A stretch of DNA of 64,000 nt from Ascaphus truei. Taxonomy: Eukaryota; Chordata; Amphibia; Anura; Ascaphidae. The translations under genes were made by a program, and so were the position numbers. This document shows positions 17,560-29,103 of this stretch, one piece after another; within the stretch, counting starts at the first letter, position 1; each line of letters starts with the position of its first letter. The DNA lies in assembly GCA_036426205.1 (NCBI GenBank), contig CM071571.1:116856002-116920001 (forward strand). The letters run 5' to 3'. The notes under the pieces are model-generated. The model was not told where the DNA came from. It saw only the letters and a list, made by a program, of their open reading frames with translations, and did no database searches.

Positions 17560-20314
17560 TCATAGCCAGATTGATGCCCTTTCTAACAATGGGATGTCTG
17601 TCTGTGCCAACCAAGGCGTCCAGACTTTTAGATAATTGTCGCCAGTGTGGTTAACCAGACTCGTTAACTTTTCCATCTGGCAGATAAACCAAATACGATT
17701 CCGAATTTTTGGGATGGTTGGTATGTCTGAGCTTTTCCATAGTGCTGCGATCTCACACCGCGTTGTGAGTGCAAAGTGAGCAATAAGTTTATTATGAGCT
17801 TTAGAGAGACCCGCTAGTGGTCTGTTCATGAGAAACAGCCACGGATCTGGGGGAATAGTGAGATCAAACAGTCTCTGTATCCAAAGTCTAATTGTCTCCC
17901 AGAATGAGGAGATCCGCGGGCAAGACCACAGCATATGTAGCAGGTCTGCTGATCCTCCACATTGGCGCGGGCACAGCGGGGAGGATCCCGGCACGAACCT
18001 TGATAATTTTAGTGGGGTAAGGTACCATCGCATCAGGACCTTATATGCGTTTTCCTTGAGGGTGGTACATATGGAGCACTTTGCTGTGGCTAGAAAAATA
18101 GCACTCCAGTCCTCGTCTTCCAGACATTCTCCGATGTCTGTTTCCCAACGCGATCTAAATGAGGGTATCTCATGGGCTTGTTTGCTAGAACTGATCACTT
18201 CGCTGTATAGCTGCGAGGTAAGTCCCTTTGTGTCGGTCTCTGCCAGACAGAGCTTTTCGAAGGATGTCAATTGTGGGTACGGGGCAAATTTGTTATAGAA
18301 CGCCCTGATCTGGAGGTATCTAAAGAATTCTGAGTGGGGGATCTCTTTTTCTAATCTGATGTGATCAAATGTCTTAACTTTTCTGTCATGGCCTTCCAGA
18401 TCTTTAATCCGATTATAACCTTTCTTTTTCCAAATTGAGATATTACCGACCGATAGGCCCGGCACGAACTCGGAATTGTTCCACAGGGGTGACATCATAG
18501 AGCGTGTCGTTGTGAGGGAATGTTTAAATTTTGTGGCCTCCCAGATTGACAATGAGTTGGTCATTGAGGATAGCGGCACATTGGCACCTTTTCGCACCAT
18601 TTTGGGGAGCCAGATTAGATTACGTAATTCTATAGGTTCACAGGCTGCGCTCTCTAATTCGACCCATCTCTTAGATCTCGGGTCAGACTGCCATTGCACA
18701 ATTTGGCTCAACTGTGCCGCTTTGTAATATGATAACAGGCAGGGTACCGCTAGACCCCCAGCCAAGACCGGCCTTTTCATATTAATTTTGCTGACTCTTG
18801 GTTTTTTACCTCCCCATATAAACTTGGAGATGTCGGATTGAAGTGAGTGCAGGTCCTTCAATCTGAGTGGCACTGAGAGAGTTTGGAAGAGATATAAAAT
18901 ACGGGGGAGTAAGTTCATTTTAACACTATGGATTCTTCCTATCCGGGAGATCCTTTTAGATGTCCACTTTTGTAGGTCTGATTTTAGGGTCCGGATTAGG
19001 TTGGGGTAATTTGCGTCGTATATTTCTTTGACGTTTCTGGTGATGTGGACACCCAGATATTTTATAGATTTGTGTTGCCAGTGAAATTTAAAGTTTAGTT
19101 TTAATAGTTTTTCTATATGGCTGGGGAGATTGACATTGAGAGCCTCAGATTTGGATTGATTGATTTTGAAGCCGGAAATTTTAGAAAACCTGTTTAGCAG
19201 GTCAAATAAGTTCGGTAGTGAGGTGAGGGGTTTCGTGATCATCAAGAGGATGTCATCTGCGTACAGGGCCGCTTTATGGGTTTGGGAGTATGCGTTTAAC
19301 CCTGAGATGTCAGGGTTTCCTCTGATTTGCGCCGCCAGGGGTTCGATACAGAGGGCGAATAGGAGGGGAGATAATGGGCAACCCTGTCTCGTACCACTCC
19401 TAATTTGGAAGGGCCGAGAGGGGTAGCCTTGGTGTACAACCCTGGCGGTGGGGTTAGAGTACAGCGATAGAATCGCATCACTCACCCGATCTCCAAAGCC
19501 AAATGCCGCAAGCGTCTCCTTTAGGTAGGGCCAGTCTATCCTATCGAAAGCCTTTTCGGCGTCCAGACTTAACAACATACTTTGAGCAGTGTCAATAGTG
19601 GCCAAATCTATCAGATCTATAAATCGACGGGTATTATCTGCGGCTTGTCGGCCCTTGATAAATCCGACCTGATCTGGATGTATGAGTCTGGGTAGGATAA
19701 GACATATTCTATTGGCCAATAACTTTGCATATAGCTTGATATCCATATTGATTAGTGATATGGGCCTGTAACTTTTGCAGTCTAGTGGGTCTTTCCCTGG
19801 TTTCGGGATGATTGATATAGACGCCTGTAACATCTCCTTGGGGTAAAATAGCGTTGAATACTTGGAGCAACCTTGGGGCAAGTAATTTGATAAATTTCTT
19901 GTAGTATAACCCTGAGAAGCCGTACGGCCCCAGTGCCTTTGAAGGTTTAAGTTCCGTAATGGCCTGTGTCAACTCCTCGTGTGTGAAGTCGGCATTTAGG
20001 GAGGCTCTGTCTGATTCTGTCAATCTCACCAGGTTGGAGCTAGCCAGGAAATCTCTTAGTTTACTGCTCGTGCTAGGATTATGTGCCACTTTCTCACCAT
20101 TATAGAGTGTCTCATAGAAGGAGCCGAATTCATCTACTATTTTCTGTGGGTTTGAAGTAGGGGTACCAGATTTTAAGCGTAAAGCTTGGATGTTGTATTT
20201 AGTTTGCCTGTCTTTCAGCATGCGGGCCAGCATCGTATCCGGCCTGTTTGCTTTTTCGTAAAATTTCCTCTTTGACCAACTCAATGAATTATCAGCCCTG
20301 GAGGTCAGTATCAT
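17560..20314 (-). pseudogene. L1 ORF2, reverse transcriptase and C-terminal part
   Basis: Two frames overlapping near 19709-19881 encode the RT. Motifs in order are KPGKDPLDCKSYRPISL, DQVGFIKGRQ, LDAEKAFDRIDW, GTRQGCPLSPLLFAL and the catalytic YADDILLMI. The C-terminal zinc cluster is CPRQCGG...HMLWSCP. The longest frame is 773 codons. A frameshift near 19.85 kb separates the N-terminal linker from the RT, so no complete ORF2 can be made. The clade (L1/Tx1) follows from the YRPISL, AEKAFDRI and YADD motif forms. Confidence 0.9.
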
Positions 20315-20438
20315 GTTTAATTCAATTTTAGTGTCTTTTACCTCTTGTAGGGTTTGCGGGTCTAGTTTCTTTTTATGTTTGGCGAAGAGAGTTTGTAGTT
20401 TAGTTTGGAGTGTGACAATTTTTGCCTCTCTCTTTTTT

Positions 20439-21346
20439 TCATCTAGCCGTGATATTTATGAGGGTACCTCGGAGAGTCGCTTTATGCGCCTCCCAGAGGA
20501 CCAGATGTGAGGAGACAGAGCCGGCATTTACTTTGAAAAATTGGTCTATCTCATTACCCACAGTATCACAGATCTCTAGAATTTTTAGAATGGATTCATT
20601 TAGCTTCCAGTTCGTTCCTGGTCTACCCGTTTGAATATTGTTGCACCGGAGCTCTATGGGTGCGTGGTCAGACCATGAAATATCATGGATCTCCGCTTGG
20701 GTGACCTTGGGGACCAGGTGACCGGACACTGCGAAGTAATCAATCCTACTGTATGAGCAATGTGGGTGCGAGAAGAATGTGTAATTCCTATCTGCTGGAT
20801 GTAGCTCTCTCCAAATGTCTATTAGTTGGTTACATTTGAGACCTCTTCGTAGGGATATACCTGCTCCTTTATTGTGTAGGGTAGCTCCACCTGATCTATC
20901 CACGTGAGGTTGTAGGACCATATTAAAATCTCCTGCTAAGACCACGCTTCCCTGCGCAACCGAGTTTAGGATTCTAAAGAATTTCTCGAAGAAGATTGCA
21001 CTCTTTTCGCAGGGGGCATATATACAGGCGATTGTGATCTTCTGTCCCCTAATAATTCCTACTATTATAATAAATCTGCATCGTTATCCCGTTTGGTTAT
21101 CAGGCCTTCGAAAGGGATGCTATTACGGAATAGGATGGCAACTCCACGCTTTTTGACTTCAGCAGAGGCCGAAAAAACCTGGGAGAAGTCTTTATCAAGA
21201 TATTTGGGGGTATTGGTTTTGCTGAAATGTGTCTCCTGTAGGAGCAACACATCTGCATGTTTTCTTTTATAATCTGTGAAGGCTAGTTTGCGTTTAGTGG
21301 GGTTGTTAAAGCCCTGCACATTGTGAGATATAAAAGTCAACGCCAT
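20439..21346 (-). pseudogene. L1 ORF2, apurinic-type endonuclease domain
   Basis: The start region MALTFISHNVQGFNNP carries the catalytic Asn. LLLQETHF holds the catalytic Glu and SWSDHAPIELR the SDH motif near the domain end. The domain is split into frames 21346-21065 and 20945-20439 by a break near 21.0 kb. Another break near 20.4 kb separates it from the RT. The enzyme nicks target DNA for target-primed reverse transcription. Confidence 0.85.
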
Positions 21347-22419
21347 TTATTGCTGTGTGTGACTACGCGCATCATTATGTTGCTTGACTTACCCGTGGCT
21401 TCCATGTGTAGGGCCGGACGATCACTGCCTTCAGGGCGCTTATTCGTAGATAGGTATTTGAGGGAAGGGTAAGGAGGGAGTGGGAGGCAACGGGGAGGGA
21501 TGGGAAGGGGAGGGGGGGACTGGGAGTAGCACATGAGGGTCAACAACAAGGGGATTGGGTTCACGACACATAACAACAGATACTCTAATGTACAAAAAAC
21601 AAATAGGAACATGAAGACAAGAGCCCACTCCGGGAGCCCCCGGGAGTGGCCCTTGCACCCAAGGGATGGGTCCTTTGGCCCAGACTGACGACGGGATCTC
21701 CCCTGCCTGCTGGGTCCTGGCTTCCCTGGGACTTGTTTGCGACCCCTATTCTGTAGGGATCGTAGCGGAGGACACATACACGCCGATCAGGGAACTGTCC
21801 TGCCGGCGCATCTCCTTTAAACAGACAACAGTTAAATAACAGTATACTGTAACTTATAACTTTAGCAATAAAAAACTCTCATTTACATAACATCCACCTA
21901 AAGAGTTTCTCCCAAAACTCCACCTCTCCCTACTCCTCCTGTTTTTGCCCTCTATGTGAGTATAGGTTGTAAGGAGCACCGTGCCCCCCCAAAGGGTTCC
22001 TATTGTGCGGTCCTCATAGAGCCAATCCCGACCACTCTTGTTGGTGAGGAGTTCAGAGGACCGGCTACCTAATTTTCATTATCCTCTTATATGTGAATGT
22101 CTACTCTCTATATGGTAGGGTGCCGGACTCCCCTCCTTTAAGTGCCTCTGTGTTTTAATGTGTGGGTGGTGAACGTTTAATGTGCTGGTGGTCTGCATGT
22201 ATTGTAACCATATAGCGGCATCCAAGAAGGCGGAGGGGCTACTGGCGCACATGACGCTGACGTTAGTCGACTACATGCAGACCTATCTCCCTATGGTGGT
22301 CCATGTTCCCATGTGGGGTCAAGCAGGAGGCAGCCACCGATTCCCCAACCCTCGGATGGCCCCGGCATGCATTTGCACCCCCCTCCCCCGCCCACCAGCC
22401 CACTCCGTCAGCACTCTAA
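21347..22419. other. L1 region upstream of ORF2
   Basis: L1 ORF1 would be expected here on the minus strand, but neither a coiled coil nor an RNA-binding motif is visible. The open frames are short and low-complexity. ORF1 may be deleted or decayed. Confidence 0.4.
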
Positions 22420-22952
22420 GGTCAAGGCCCGGCTCCCTCCCTCAGCGCTCCTGCATTGCCGACAGGCGGGGCGCCGACATACACCGACCGCGATATGCGG
22501 TCTGCAGGGAACGGGAGACGGAGCGGGGGGTGGTCGGGATTGGGAGGCCTGAACGGCAGGGGGGCGTGGCCTGAGCGGAGGGACCCGCTACTCCCCCCTC
22601 CTCCACTTTTCACGGGCTTGGGCTGGGGTTGCTGATCACAAGCAACACACATTCAATCACACACGCAGGCATTCTCACACACACACAGGTTCTCTCACAC
22701 ACCCACAGGCACTCTCACACACATACACACAGGTTCTCTCATACACACACATATGCTCTCTCACACACACACGAGTTCTCTCACATACACACACACACAC
22801 ACACACACATACATACAGGCTCTCTCACATACCCACAGGCACTCTCATACATACACAGACACAGGCACTCTCACACACACACACACAGGCTCCCTCACAT
22901 ACCCACATGCACTCTTACATATATACAGGTATTCTCATATACACACATACCC

Positions 22953-22985
<33 letters not shown>

Positions 22986-23270
22986 GACAAAGGCAGGCAC
23001 TCACGCACTCAGGCACACACACACAGGCATCTAGACATCCAGACACATATACAGATAGGCATCCCTGTTCCTCCCCCCCCCACCCACCCACCACACACTC
23101 CTCCCCGCTTCCCCCCCTCCCCTATGGCCCTCAGCCACATCGCGCGACGTGCCGGAGCCAGGGAACACAATTCTCCTGCGTCCCCCAGTGGGCGACGCGT
23201 CACCGCAGTCAGCTGCGCAATCGAAGGGGATCGGGACCGGCCCGGAAGGGTTCCCCTGCTGCGGGTCCCA
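22420..23270. mobile_element. MITE-like block related to 7403-8184
   Basis: It shares with 7403-8184 a string of blocks in the same order: tgcggtct with a following cagg, ggcgtggc, gagcggagggacccgctact, a CA-rich run, then ggatcgggaccgg and ttcccctgctg. The left edge GGTCAAGG follows TAA (22417-22419). The right edge is only approximate. It lies inside the 5' part of the L1. Confidence 0.5.
22640..23045. repeat. CA-rich microsatellite
   Basis: (CA)n with interspersed 'ctctcacac' and 'caggc' units, roughly 400 bp. The long open frames through it are compositional (repeated Ser-His-Thr). It is an expansion of the shorter CA stretch in the related MITE near 7700. Confidence 0.85.
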
Positions 23271-23510
23271 TCTCATTCTGCTCTCCGGTCCGGCCCACCC
23301 TGACGTCATTATCACGCCCACCCTGACGTCACCATCCAGCTCCTCCTGACCCTGGACGTGTCCCATCGGCGGATGCGCCGCCTTGTGTGTCCGGCTGCTA
23401 GGTCTCGCCAGTTCAGGGACATATTTGGGCCTCAGGGGGGGGGGGAGTTTGGGTGCTGGGGAGACTCCGTTGGCGCCGTCTAGGGCTTCGTAGAATGTAA
23501 TGTAATATTC

Positions 23511-23950
23511 TATGTCATTACAGAGCCACCTCTCTCGATTATCCTCTATTTCTCGCATCAGAGGTTCGGGGACATTAGGATACTCAAGCCCATGAGACCG
23601 CTTATACTTTGCCATAATGGCTCGTTCCGCGCGGCAGGCTCGGGTCAATTTAGTTTGCCCAGCCCTTCCCGGCAACACCCATGACAGGGGCTCGTCTGAC
23701 TCCACCGGATCCTCCAATCCTTCGGAACCCTTCGGTTTAATATAACCCGCTTTAATGCGGCTCCACCTCACTCAACTCTTTGAGGTAAGCATCATCACTG
23801 AACTCCCCGGGAGCCCACCAATGGTCCACTACCCCATCCCTTTCTAAAATGAAACAGGTGCGGTCTATCCAGGCGACATACCCCTTATATAGTGGCGCCC
23901 ACCATCTTAGTTTCCCGTCCCTCCTATGAGTTGGATTCTAGTTGGCTCTC
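23511..23950 (-). pseudogene. LTR element ORF, middle part, right of the L1
   Basis: On the minus strand a frame with RWWAPLYKGYVAWIDR and VVDHWWAPGEF (about 23920-23770) shifts near 23765 into a frame with RAERAIMAKYKRSHGLEY and REIEDNRERWLCNDIEYYI, which runs to the L1 junction. The repeated WWAP motif is notable. There are no retroviral motifs. The frameshift means it is not functional now. Function unknown. Confidence 0.5.
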
Positions 23951-24234
23951 CTCTTCAGGCCCGCCCGATGATACCCTGAAGTACCCTCAGATGGCGTAAC
24001 CTTTCCCCGAGGCTGTGATCGTTTCCACCCATGATATCAACACACATGGTACTATCACTGGGTACCGACCTTGTCGGGAAATCCTCCCTCCACCCTCGAT
24101 CCATCAATCCGAATTTCCCCAGTCCAGGCTCTCAGTCCGATCCTCGGTAGGCCCGGAATCCCCTGACATCAGGACCGAGATGTAGACCGAATGAACACGT
24201 GACAGGGACAGGGGATTTAACTAGGGCCTTGGGA

Positions 24235-25170
24235 CTAACTCGGGAGTGGACGGGGTGGGGGACGGGGCCGGATGGTAGGTATCGCAGCAGGGTTACGACT
24301 GCTCCTCAGCAATACCTGACTCGCTTCCGCCACAAAGTCCGTTCTTTTCTTTGGCAGCGGGCTCCTACTCTCGGCTCGAGCGCCCATTCGTCTGTCCGTA
24401 GGGGATCGACTTCCGCTGCTCGACCCAGAGGCGCCAATCATCCCACTCTATGCCGCTCTGGTTCATCCGGAACTGCTGGACAACACGTGCTGCGACGCCA
24501 TTTTGTGTGGGTCCCAATTGAGACCTCTTCCTCCACGAGGACATCCGGCAACGCCCGTCTGCTACGCGGTCCAGCCTGAACTGGATCCGCTCTTCTTTCA
24601 CCCTCCACCCCTGGGTTGCGACAAGCACGGCTGGCACTACTGCTTCGCCGCGTCGGGTGGATCGACTCCTTCCGACCGCTAGTCACCACGGCAGTGGACT
24701 CGGCGATCGGTTGCGCGGTACTGGAGACACTCGACTCGTGTCTCCACACCACGGGATAGCATCCGCCAAGGCGACCAACTGGTAGGTAACTCGTTTAACC
24801 AGTCCTGGGTATCAGCCAGTCGGGCACACTCCTCGTCCGAGGACTCCAACTACAGTTCGGGCGGGGCATTCAGTAGGGGACCGCGATGGGTCCTTTCCGG
24901 TCACCTCTCCGTGGATGGTTTTCTCTGCCTTGAGAACCCGGCTGATTCCTGCTCCCACGGAGTCTGCACTCTCCTCACAATGCACCCGGAAGCTCACCGC
25001 GACATCGGGTAGGGTATAGAATCTTTCACTCCAGGCTTGCCGGCACAAACGTCATAGGCCACAATACTGCGTCTACAGTGAGGGCACGAGCCTCGCTGCC
25101 CACAGCTCACCCGGCAGTTGCACTGCAGGCAGAGACAGACCACTGTCTCCCACCCTCTACACGGATAATC
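24235..25170 (-). pseudogene. LTR element ORF, N-proximal part with cysteine-rich block
   Basis: Coding-like minus-strand segments continue with several frame breaks. At 25165-25060 a cluster reads C-x7-C-x-C-x2-C-x-C-x3-C-x5-C-x2-C (ending GSCPHCRRS), which looks like a zinc-binding fold. Further on come FRMNQSGIEWDDWRLWVEQ and KERTDFVAEASQVLLRSS (about 24500-24300). The fold suggestion is an inference from cysteine spacing only. Open frames at 25.4-25.9 kb could be an earlier part but show no motif. Confidence 0.4.
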
Positions 25171-26428
25171 AGGAAGCCTCCTGGAGCCGAGTAGGGATGG
25201 GTAGAAATCAGGGACTCTGGTCCACTTTTTCAGACTGTTCAGCCATAGTCACCAACGGAGGCACTCTTCTTAGAGGTTCGTACGATCAATGGCTCTTGCA
25301 ACTAAAGGGCAGGGGCTGGTTGAGCAATCCCTCCTCCTTTTTCCATCAGCATCTGGTGGAAAGGCAAACCATCCCCCTGGTGAAACTAGGGAGTGTCTCC
25401 TAGACTTGTAGCGGACCCAGCACAGGGGCACAGGAGTCATAGTCCATGAGGGCGCGGCTCAGCTTTCGCGCCAAACTCCCCGCCGGGTGGAGTTTTCTCG
25501 TTGCCGCCAATCCTGGCCAACAATTAGCAAACTGCAAAGTTGCAAGACTTTCTGCAGCTGGCCCACGCGGTAGCCCGGACGCGAGGAACCGCCTTTTGGT
25601 GATGATGCTGGCACTCGTCTGACGTGCCAGTAGTGAGCTGTCCCGGATAGCGGTAGCGTCTGGCTGTTTGTGTAATGGTGTATAACAAAGTCCATTCGTT
25701 CCTCCCATCTGCAAGGCTGGCGTCGCACTAGTCTCGAGGGTACTTTCCCGAGAACATAGGCAGGACAAACACGGCGCAGCACGGCTTTCATGCCATTCCA
25801 CAACCAAACTCCACAAAAGTCTCTTCTGTAGCTTGTTCTTCTTCCTCAGTCCGGCATCCTGGAACCTTCTGCTTTGCAGATCCTCCTCTGAGGTTGGTTC
25901 TCGATCACTGTATACTGGATTATTGTACATGGAGCTCCACTCTGCGGGGGAGCTACCACATCAGTACAAAAAAATGCCTGTACACCACCTTATGTACCTA
26001 ACGTAGATCTGACTCGTGTGTGCACATACCTCAGTGCTAGGCTCACTATCTTCAGTGTTTACTGTATCTCCTTCCTCCCAGTCTGTGCTCCCTTCGGTAA
26101 GTGATCTGAGAATGGCTAGAGTACTCTGGGGCTTCCATGCAGTACTTGGGCGTCTACCTCTCTAGTCAGCCCAGTGCAGACCCTCTCAGGATTCCTGACC
26201 TAGTTTAACAGGCTATCCCTTCAGGCATCCTACCCCTAGCGCTACCTCAAGTGACTCGGACAGCTTCTATAGCCCTCATCCCGACCCACTAACTCCTCTC
26301 AGGTTCCCAGGTTATCCCTGCGGTTCCATCCAACACAGCACAAAGTGGCAGCATACACTTTCCTGTTTCCTAGGTGTGTGCCTAGCAAAAGCTTGTCCTG
26401 TTGAAGGTCATCTAGCAGCGCCTCCAAT
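25171..26428. other. LTR element internal region next to 5' LTR
   Basis: On the minus strand this is the leader side. TGGAGGCGCTGC (26425-26414) lies 2 nt inside the LTR and ends the way a primer-binding site complementary to a tRNA ...CCA end does. Open frames of 114-176 codons near 25.4-25.9 kb have no recognised domain. Confidence 0.4.
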
Positions 26429-27264
26429 TGTAACGGGTTTTCCCCCCCCCAATATCACATTGGCCCGGGTACGTAGTCTAACCAACCCCGTTAAGGTTTG
26501 TGTTTGGTGGTGCACTGTAGGCAACAGGACTCCTGAGTCTCCCGCTTGATGGTATTAGGGGATGTCATCAGACAAGGTAGCTGAGGTAGTGGGTGGCGGA
26601 TGTCAAACTTACATCATGTTGCAGCGCCTCCACCTCATCAGGGTTGTGCATCCGCAGGCAGATGGTCCTGATGAGGAACTCCTTCTTGGTGGTGACTGCC
26701 AATGCTGAGTAATCTCACACTCACCACAGGGGGGTTTCATTAACAAGGTCATCTTTATTGTAGATTGGGATGTAGCAGACTGCCCCATGCAGCTGCCGGC
26801 TTAGCAGCACATCCTCCATGCTGTCCCTTTGCCAGGTACGCCCTCCCAAATTGAAGTGGGATCCTCTTCTCCTAGGGAGATCCTCTCTGTGCCAGGTCCC
26901 TGGACACAGAGTTGCTTAGACAGGCTTGATTGGTCAACCTGGACCGCTAGTTATGCACTAGGGTCACAAAGTGTTCCTACAATCCCTTATGCAGGAAATC
27001 ACAAGTTACCAGCTACTTCGCATAGCTGCTGGACACTCACTACACTAAACTGTGTCTGTGTGCCTTATATAATTCAGGAGGCAGGCGCATCCCTGATGTC
27101 ACTATCCAGGGACTCAGAGCATACAGCCACTCCCCTCCATACATAGGGCACCTCACCAGAGGGTGTGAGGGAAAACCTCCAATAATCCTGCTGGCATACC
27201 GTACTTATTCAGGACTTATGCCAACAGAGAGGAAAGTAGTATACCATTATTATGCATGGCTATA
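26429..27264 (-). repeat. 5' LTR of the large LTR element
   Basis: It has the same boundaries as the partner at 15738-16573 (TGTAACGGG ... GGCTATA), including the minus-sense TATA box near 27066 and AATAAA near 26757. The flank TAAA at 27265-27268 matches the left flank. Confidence 0.8.
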
Positions 27265-27916
27265 TAAACAATACAAGATTTTTCATGGACAAATCATGGT
27301 TGTTTTTCACCATAAAACTTTTATACACTTCCTGAAGAAGGTGATTTTATTCTGGTGCCTCAGGCTACAAAACTATACCACAGGTAAAACCTTATCAGCC
27401 TGTGCCTAAATTACCAAATTATGGTTATAGACTACTCAGTGTAGGGATTTTATATTTATAACTATGTATATATTACTGGAGTCTTAACAAGCAGGCATAT
27501 TGTTTCCGGTCAACAGTTTATTTATAATATAGAGAAGCTGTGTGTTTGCTACATTACAAAGGGTCAAGACAGGTTAGTATCTACACAACAAAAAAATCTA
27601 AAAGGAAAAATAATGTACATTTTAAAACTATTCACTGATTACTAGAAATGTGTGATTTTGAATAACACTGATTGCTATTGAGCTATAGGTCACATTAAGT
27701 TTCCCTGTGTGCGCTTCCATATCTCGCATCCTTACTTTATGTTTCTAGGATTTTCTTTCACCATTCAGGATTTAAATAGTTAATTCCTTTGAAAACGGAA
27801 TTAACAGTACTGGGGCAAATAATATAACATATTAGACAGAAAAAAGACCTCCTGATGGAACATCTGGCAAATGGTCATACAGGACAATAGTGAGGATGTA
27901 CTATAATATGGTGAGG
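27265..27916. other. AT-rich, no feature seen
   Basis: Single-copy-looking AT-rich DNA between the LTR element and the GT repeat. I see no ORF with a known domain. Confidence 0.4.
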
Positions 27917-27976
27917 TAGAGAGAGAGTGTGAGTTGTGGGGTGGTGTTTGTGTGGTGTGTGGGTGTGTGTGTGTGT

Positions 27977-28013
<37 letters not shown>
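27917..28013. repeat. (GT)n microsatellite
   Basis: Interrupted then pure GT dinucleotides, about 95 bp. Confidence 0.9.
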
Positions 28014-28015
<2 letters not shown>

Positions 28016-28408
28016 TTCGACATCCGGATTTTGTTTCTAGCAGGGGGGTTACTCAGGGCAGATGGGTTCCACATGTAGAGTATCAGGATAGACCTAACAG
28101 TTTGCAGGAGGGCTTGGCGAGGGTTCTGGCGTGGTTAGGGGTACGGGCTTAGTTTAAAGGGGGTTAACTTGGCTCGTCGGTGACGGCTCTTGGGGAGGGG
28201 GGGTTGGTGCTTGTTCTTGCCAGACTGGGAGCTGGGCTGTTTGAGCCCGGGGGGAATACGAGTGGGCAGGGTCAGTTATCCATGACCTTGAGAGCCCACT
28301 CACGTAGGGGACACGAGGTCAGCAGGTCGAGATCCGGCTTACAATCCCCTCCCCCTCCTGTCGAAGAAGCACTTTGGCAGGGAGTGGTATTTAACCCTCT
28401 TAGGTTTT

Positions 28409-28624
28409 CTAAGTCAAGCCATGCGATACAACCGGATATGCTCCGACACAGCAGACAGAGGCCAGCGGATTACAGCCTTGAGATCGGATTTCATAAACCG
28501 TGGATATGTACACAGAATTGTAGACCAGCAAATCCACAAAGCCACCAGAATACCAAGAAGTGATCTCCTTGAATACAGACAGAAAAAGACAAGCGACAGG
28601 GTACCTTTGGTGGTCACATATAAC
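28409..28624 (+). pseudogene. PLE polyprotein, linker after RT
   Basis: An open frame with SDFINRGYVHRIVDQQIHK and KKTSDRVPLVVTYN has the form of the PLE segment after the RT thumb (RF..RGY followed by R.PLV.TY). It breaks at the exact hAT insertion site. The codons on the other side (PHLEALRKIARELQPIL) continue in frame when the insertion and one duplication copy are ignored. Confidence 0.7.
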
Positions 28625-29103
28625 TAGTCTGACCATATTTCATTTAGTCAAAAAAGGGACATCTCCCCCCTTGTGATAATCAGTAATATGGGGTCACTTA
28701 ACTCCAAAAATCAAACTGGAAAGACCCACTTTTAATTGAATTTAAAATAAAAAAATATATTTCCCAGTAATAACTGATATTCTCAGTGGATGGAATGATG
28801 CTTTCCCCTCAGTTTGTGCACTGGGGGGGTGGGGTGGAGTGGGTTGGGGGGGTACACACCACGATCGCCGCTTTAAACAATCACAGAAATGAGATTACTT
28901 AAACAGCTTCTAAAATCAAACGGAGGCACAAACCCCTCTTGATCTGGGAGCGTTATGTGATGCAGTGCTAGAGTCCTGAAAAATAAACTGCAAGAACTCA
29001 ATTTTTTTTCCGCACATCTTAAAAAAGGCAATTTTTTTTTAATCCTTGTTTTCAGTTTTTTAGTACAATAAAGTAAAAACAATAAACAGAATATTTCTGG
29101 ATT

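Larger units (their letters stand above)
16982..23498 (-). mobile_element. L1-clade LINE inserted in the LTR element
   Basis: It is bounded by an exact 12-bp duplication AATGTAATATTC (16970-16981 and 23499-23510). Its T-rich left end is the minus-strand poly(A) tail. Length is about 6.5 kb. ORF2 occupies 21346-17560 on the minus strand with several frame breaks. No ORF1 could be recognised between 21.4 and 22.4 kb. A MITE-like block (22420-23270) lies in its 5' part. Confidence 0.85.
15738..27264 (-). mobile_element. large non-autonomous LTR element with unrecognised ORF, split by an L1
   Basis: Two direct repeats of 836 bp (15738-16573 and 26429-27264) are flanked by TAAA on both sides (15734-15737 and 27265-27268). 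Minus-strand sense is shown by TATATAAGG and AATAAA in the LTRs, by a purine run rich in GGGGGAG just inside the left LTR, and by TGGAGGCGCTGC just inside the right LTR, where a primer-binding site should lie. About 5 kb of internal sequence remains once the L1 at 16982-23498 is set aside. It carries a broken minus-strand ORF without RT, integrase or protease motifs. It would have needed enzymes in trans. Confidence 0.75.

Noticed and set aside
17828..18298. 156-codon plus-strand open frame
   Set aside because: It is the antisense of the L1 ORF2 C-terminal region.
22629..23303. 224-codon open frame rich in His and Thr
   Set aside because: It is the translation of a CA microsatellite and has no domain.
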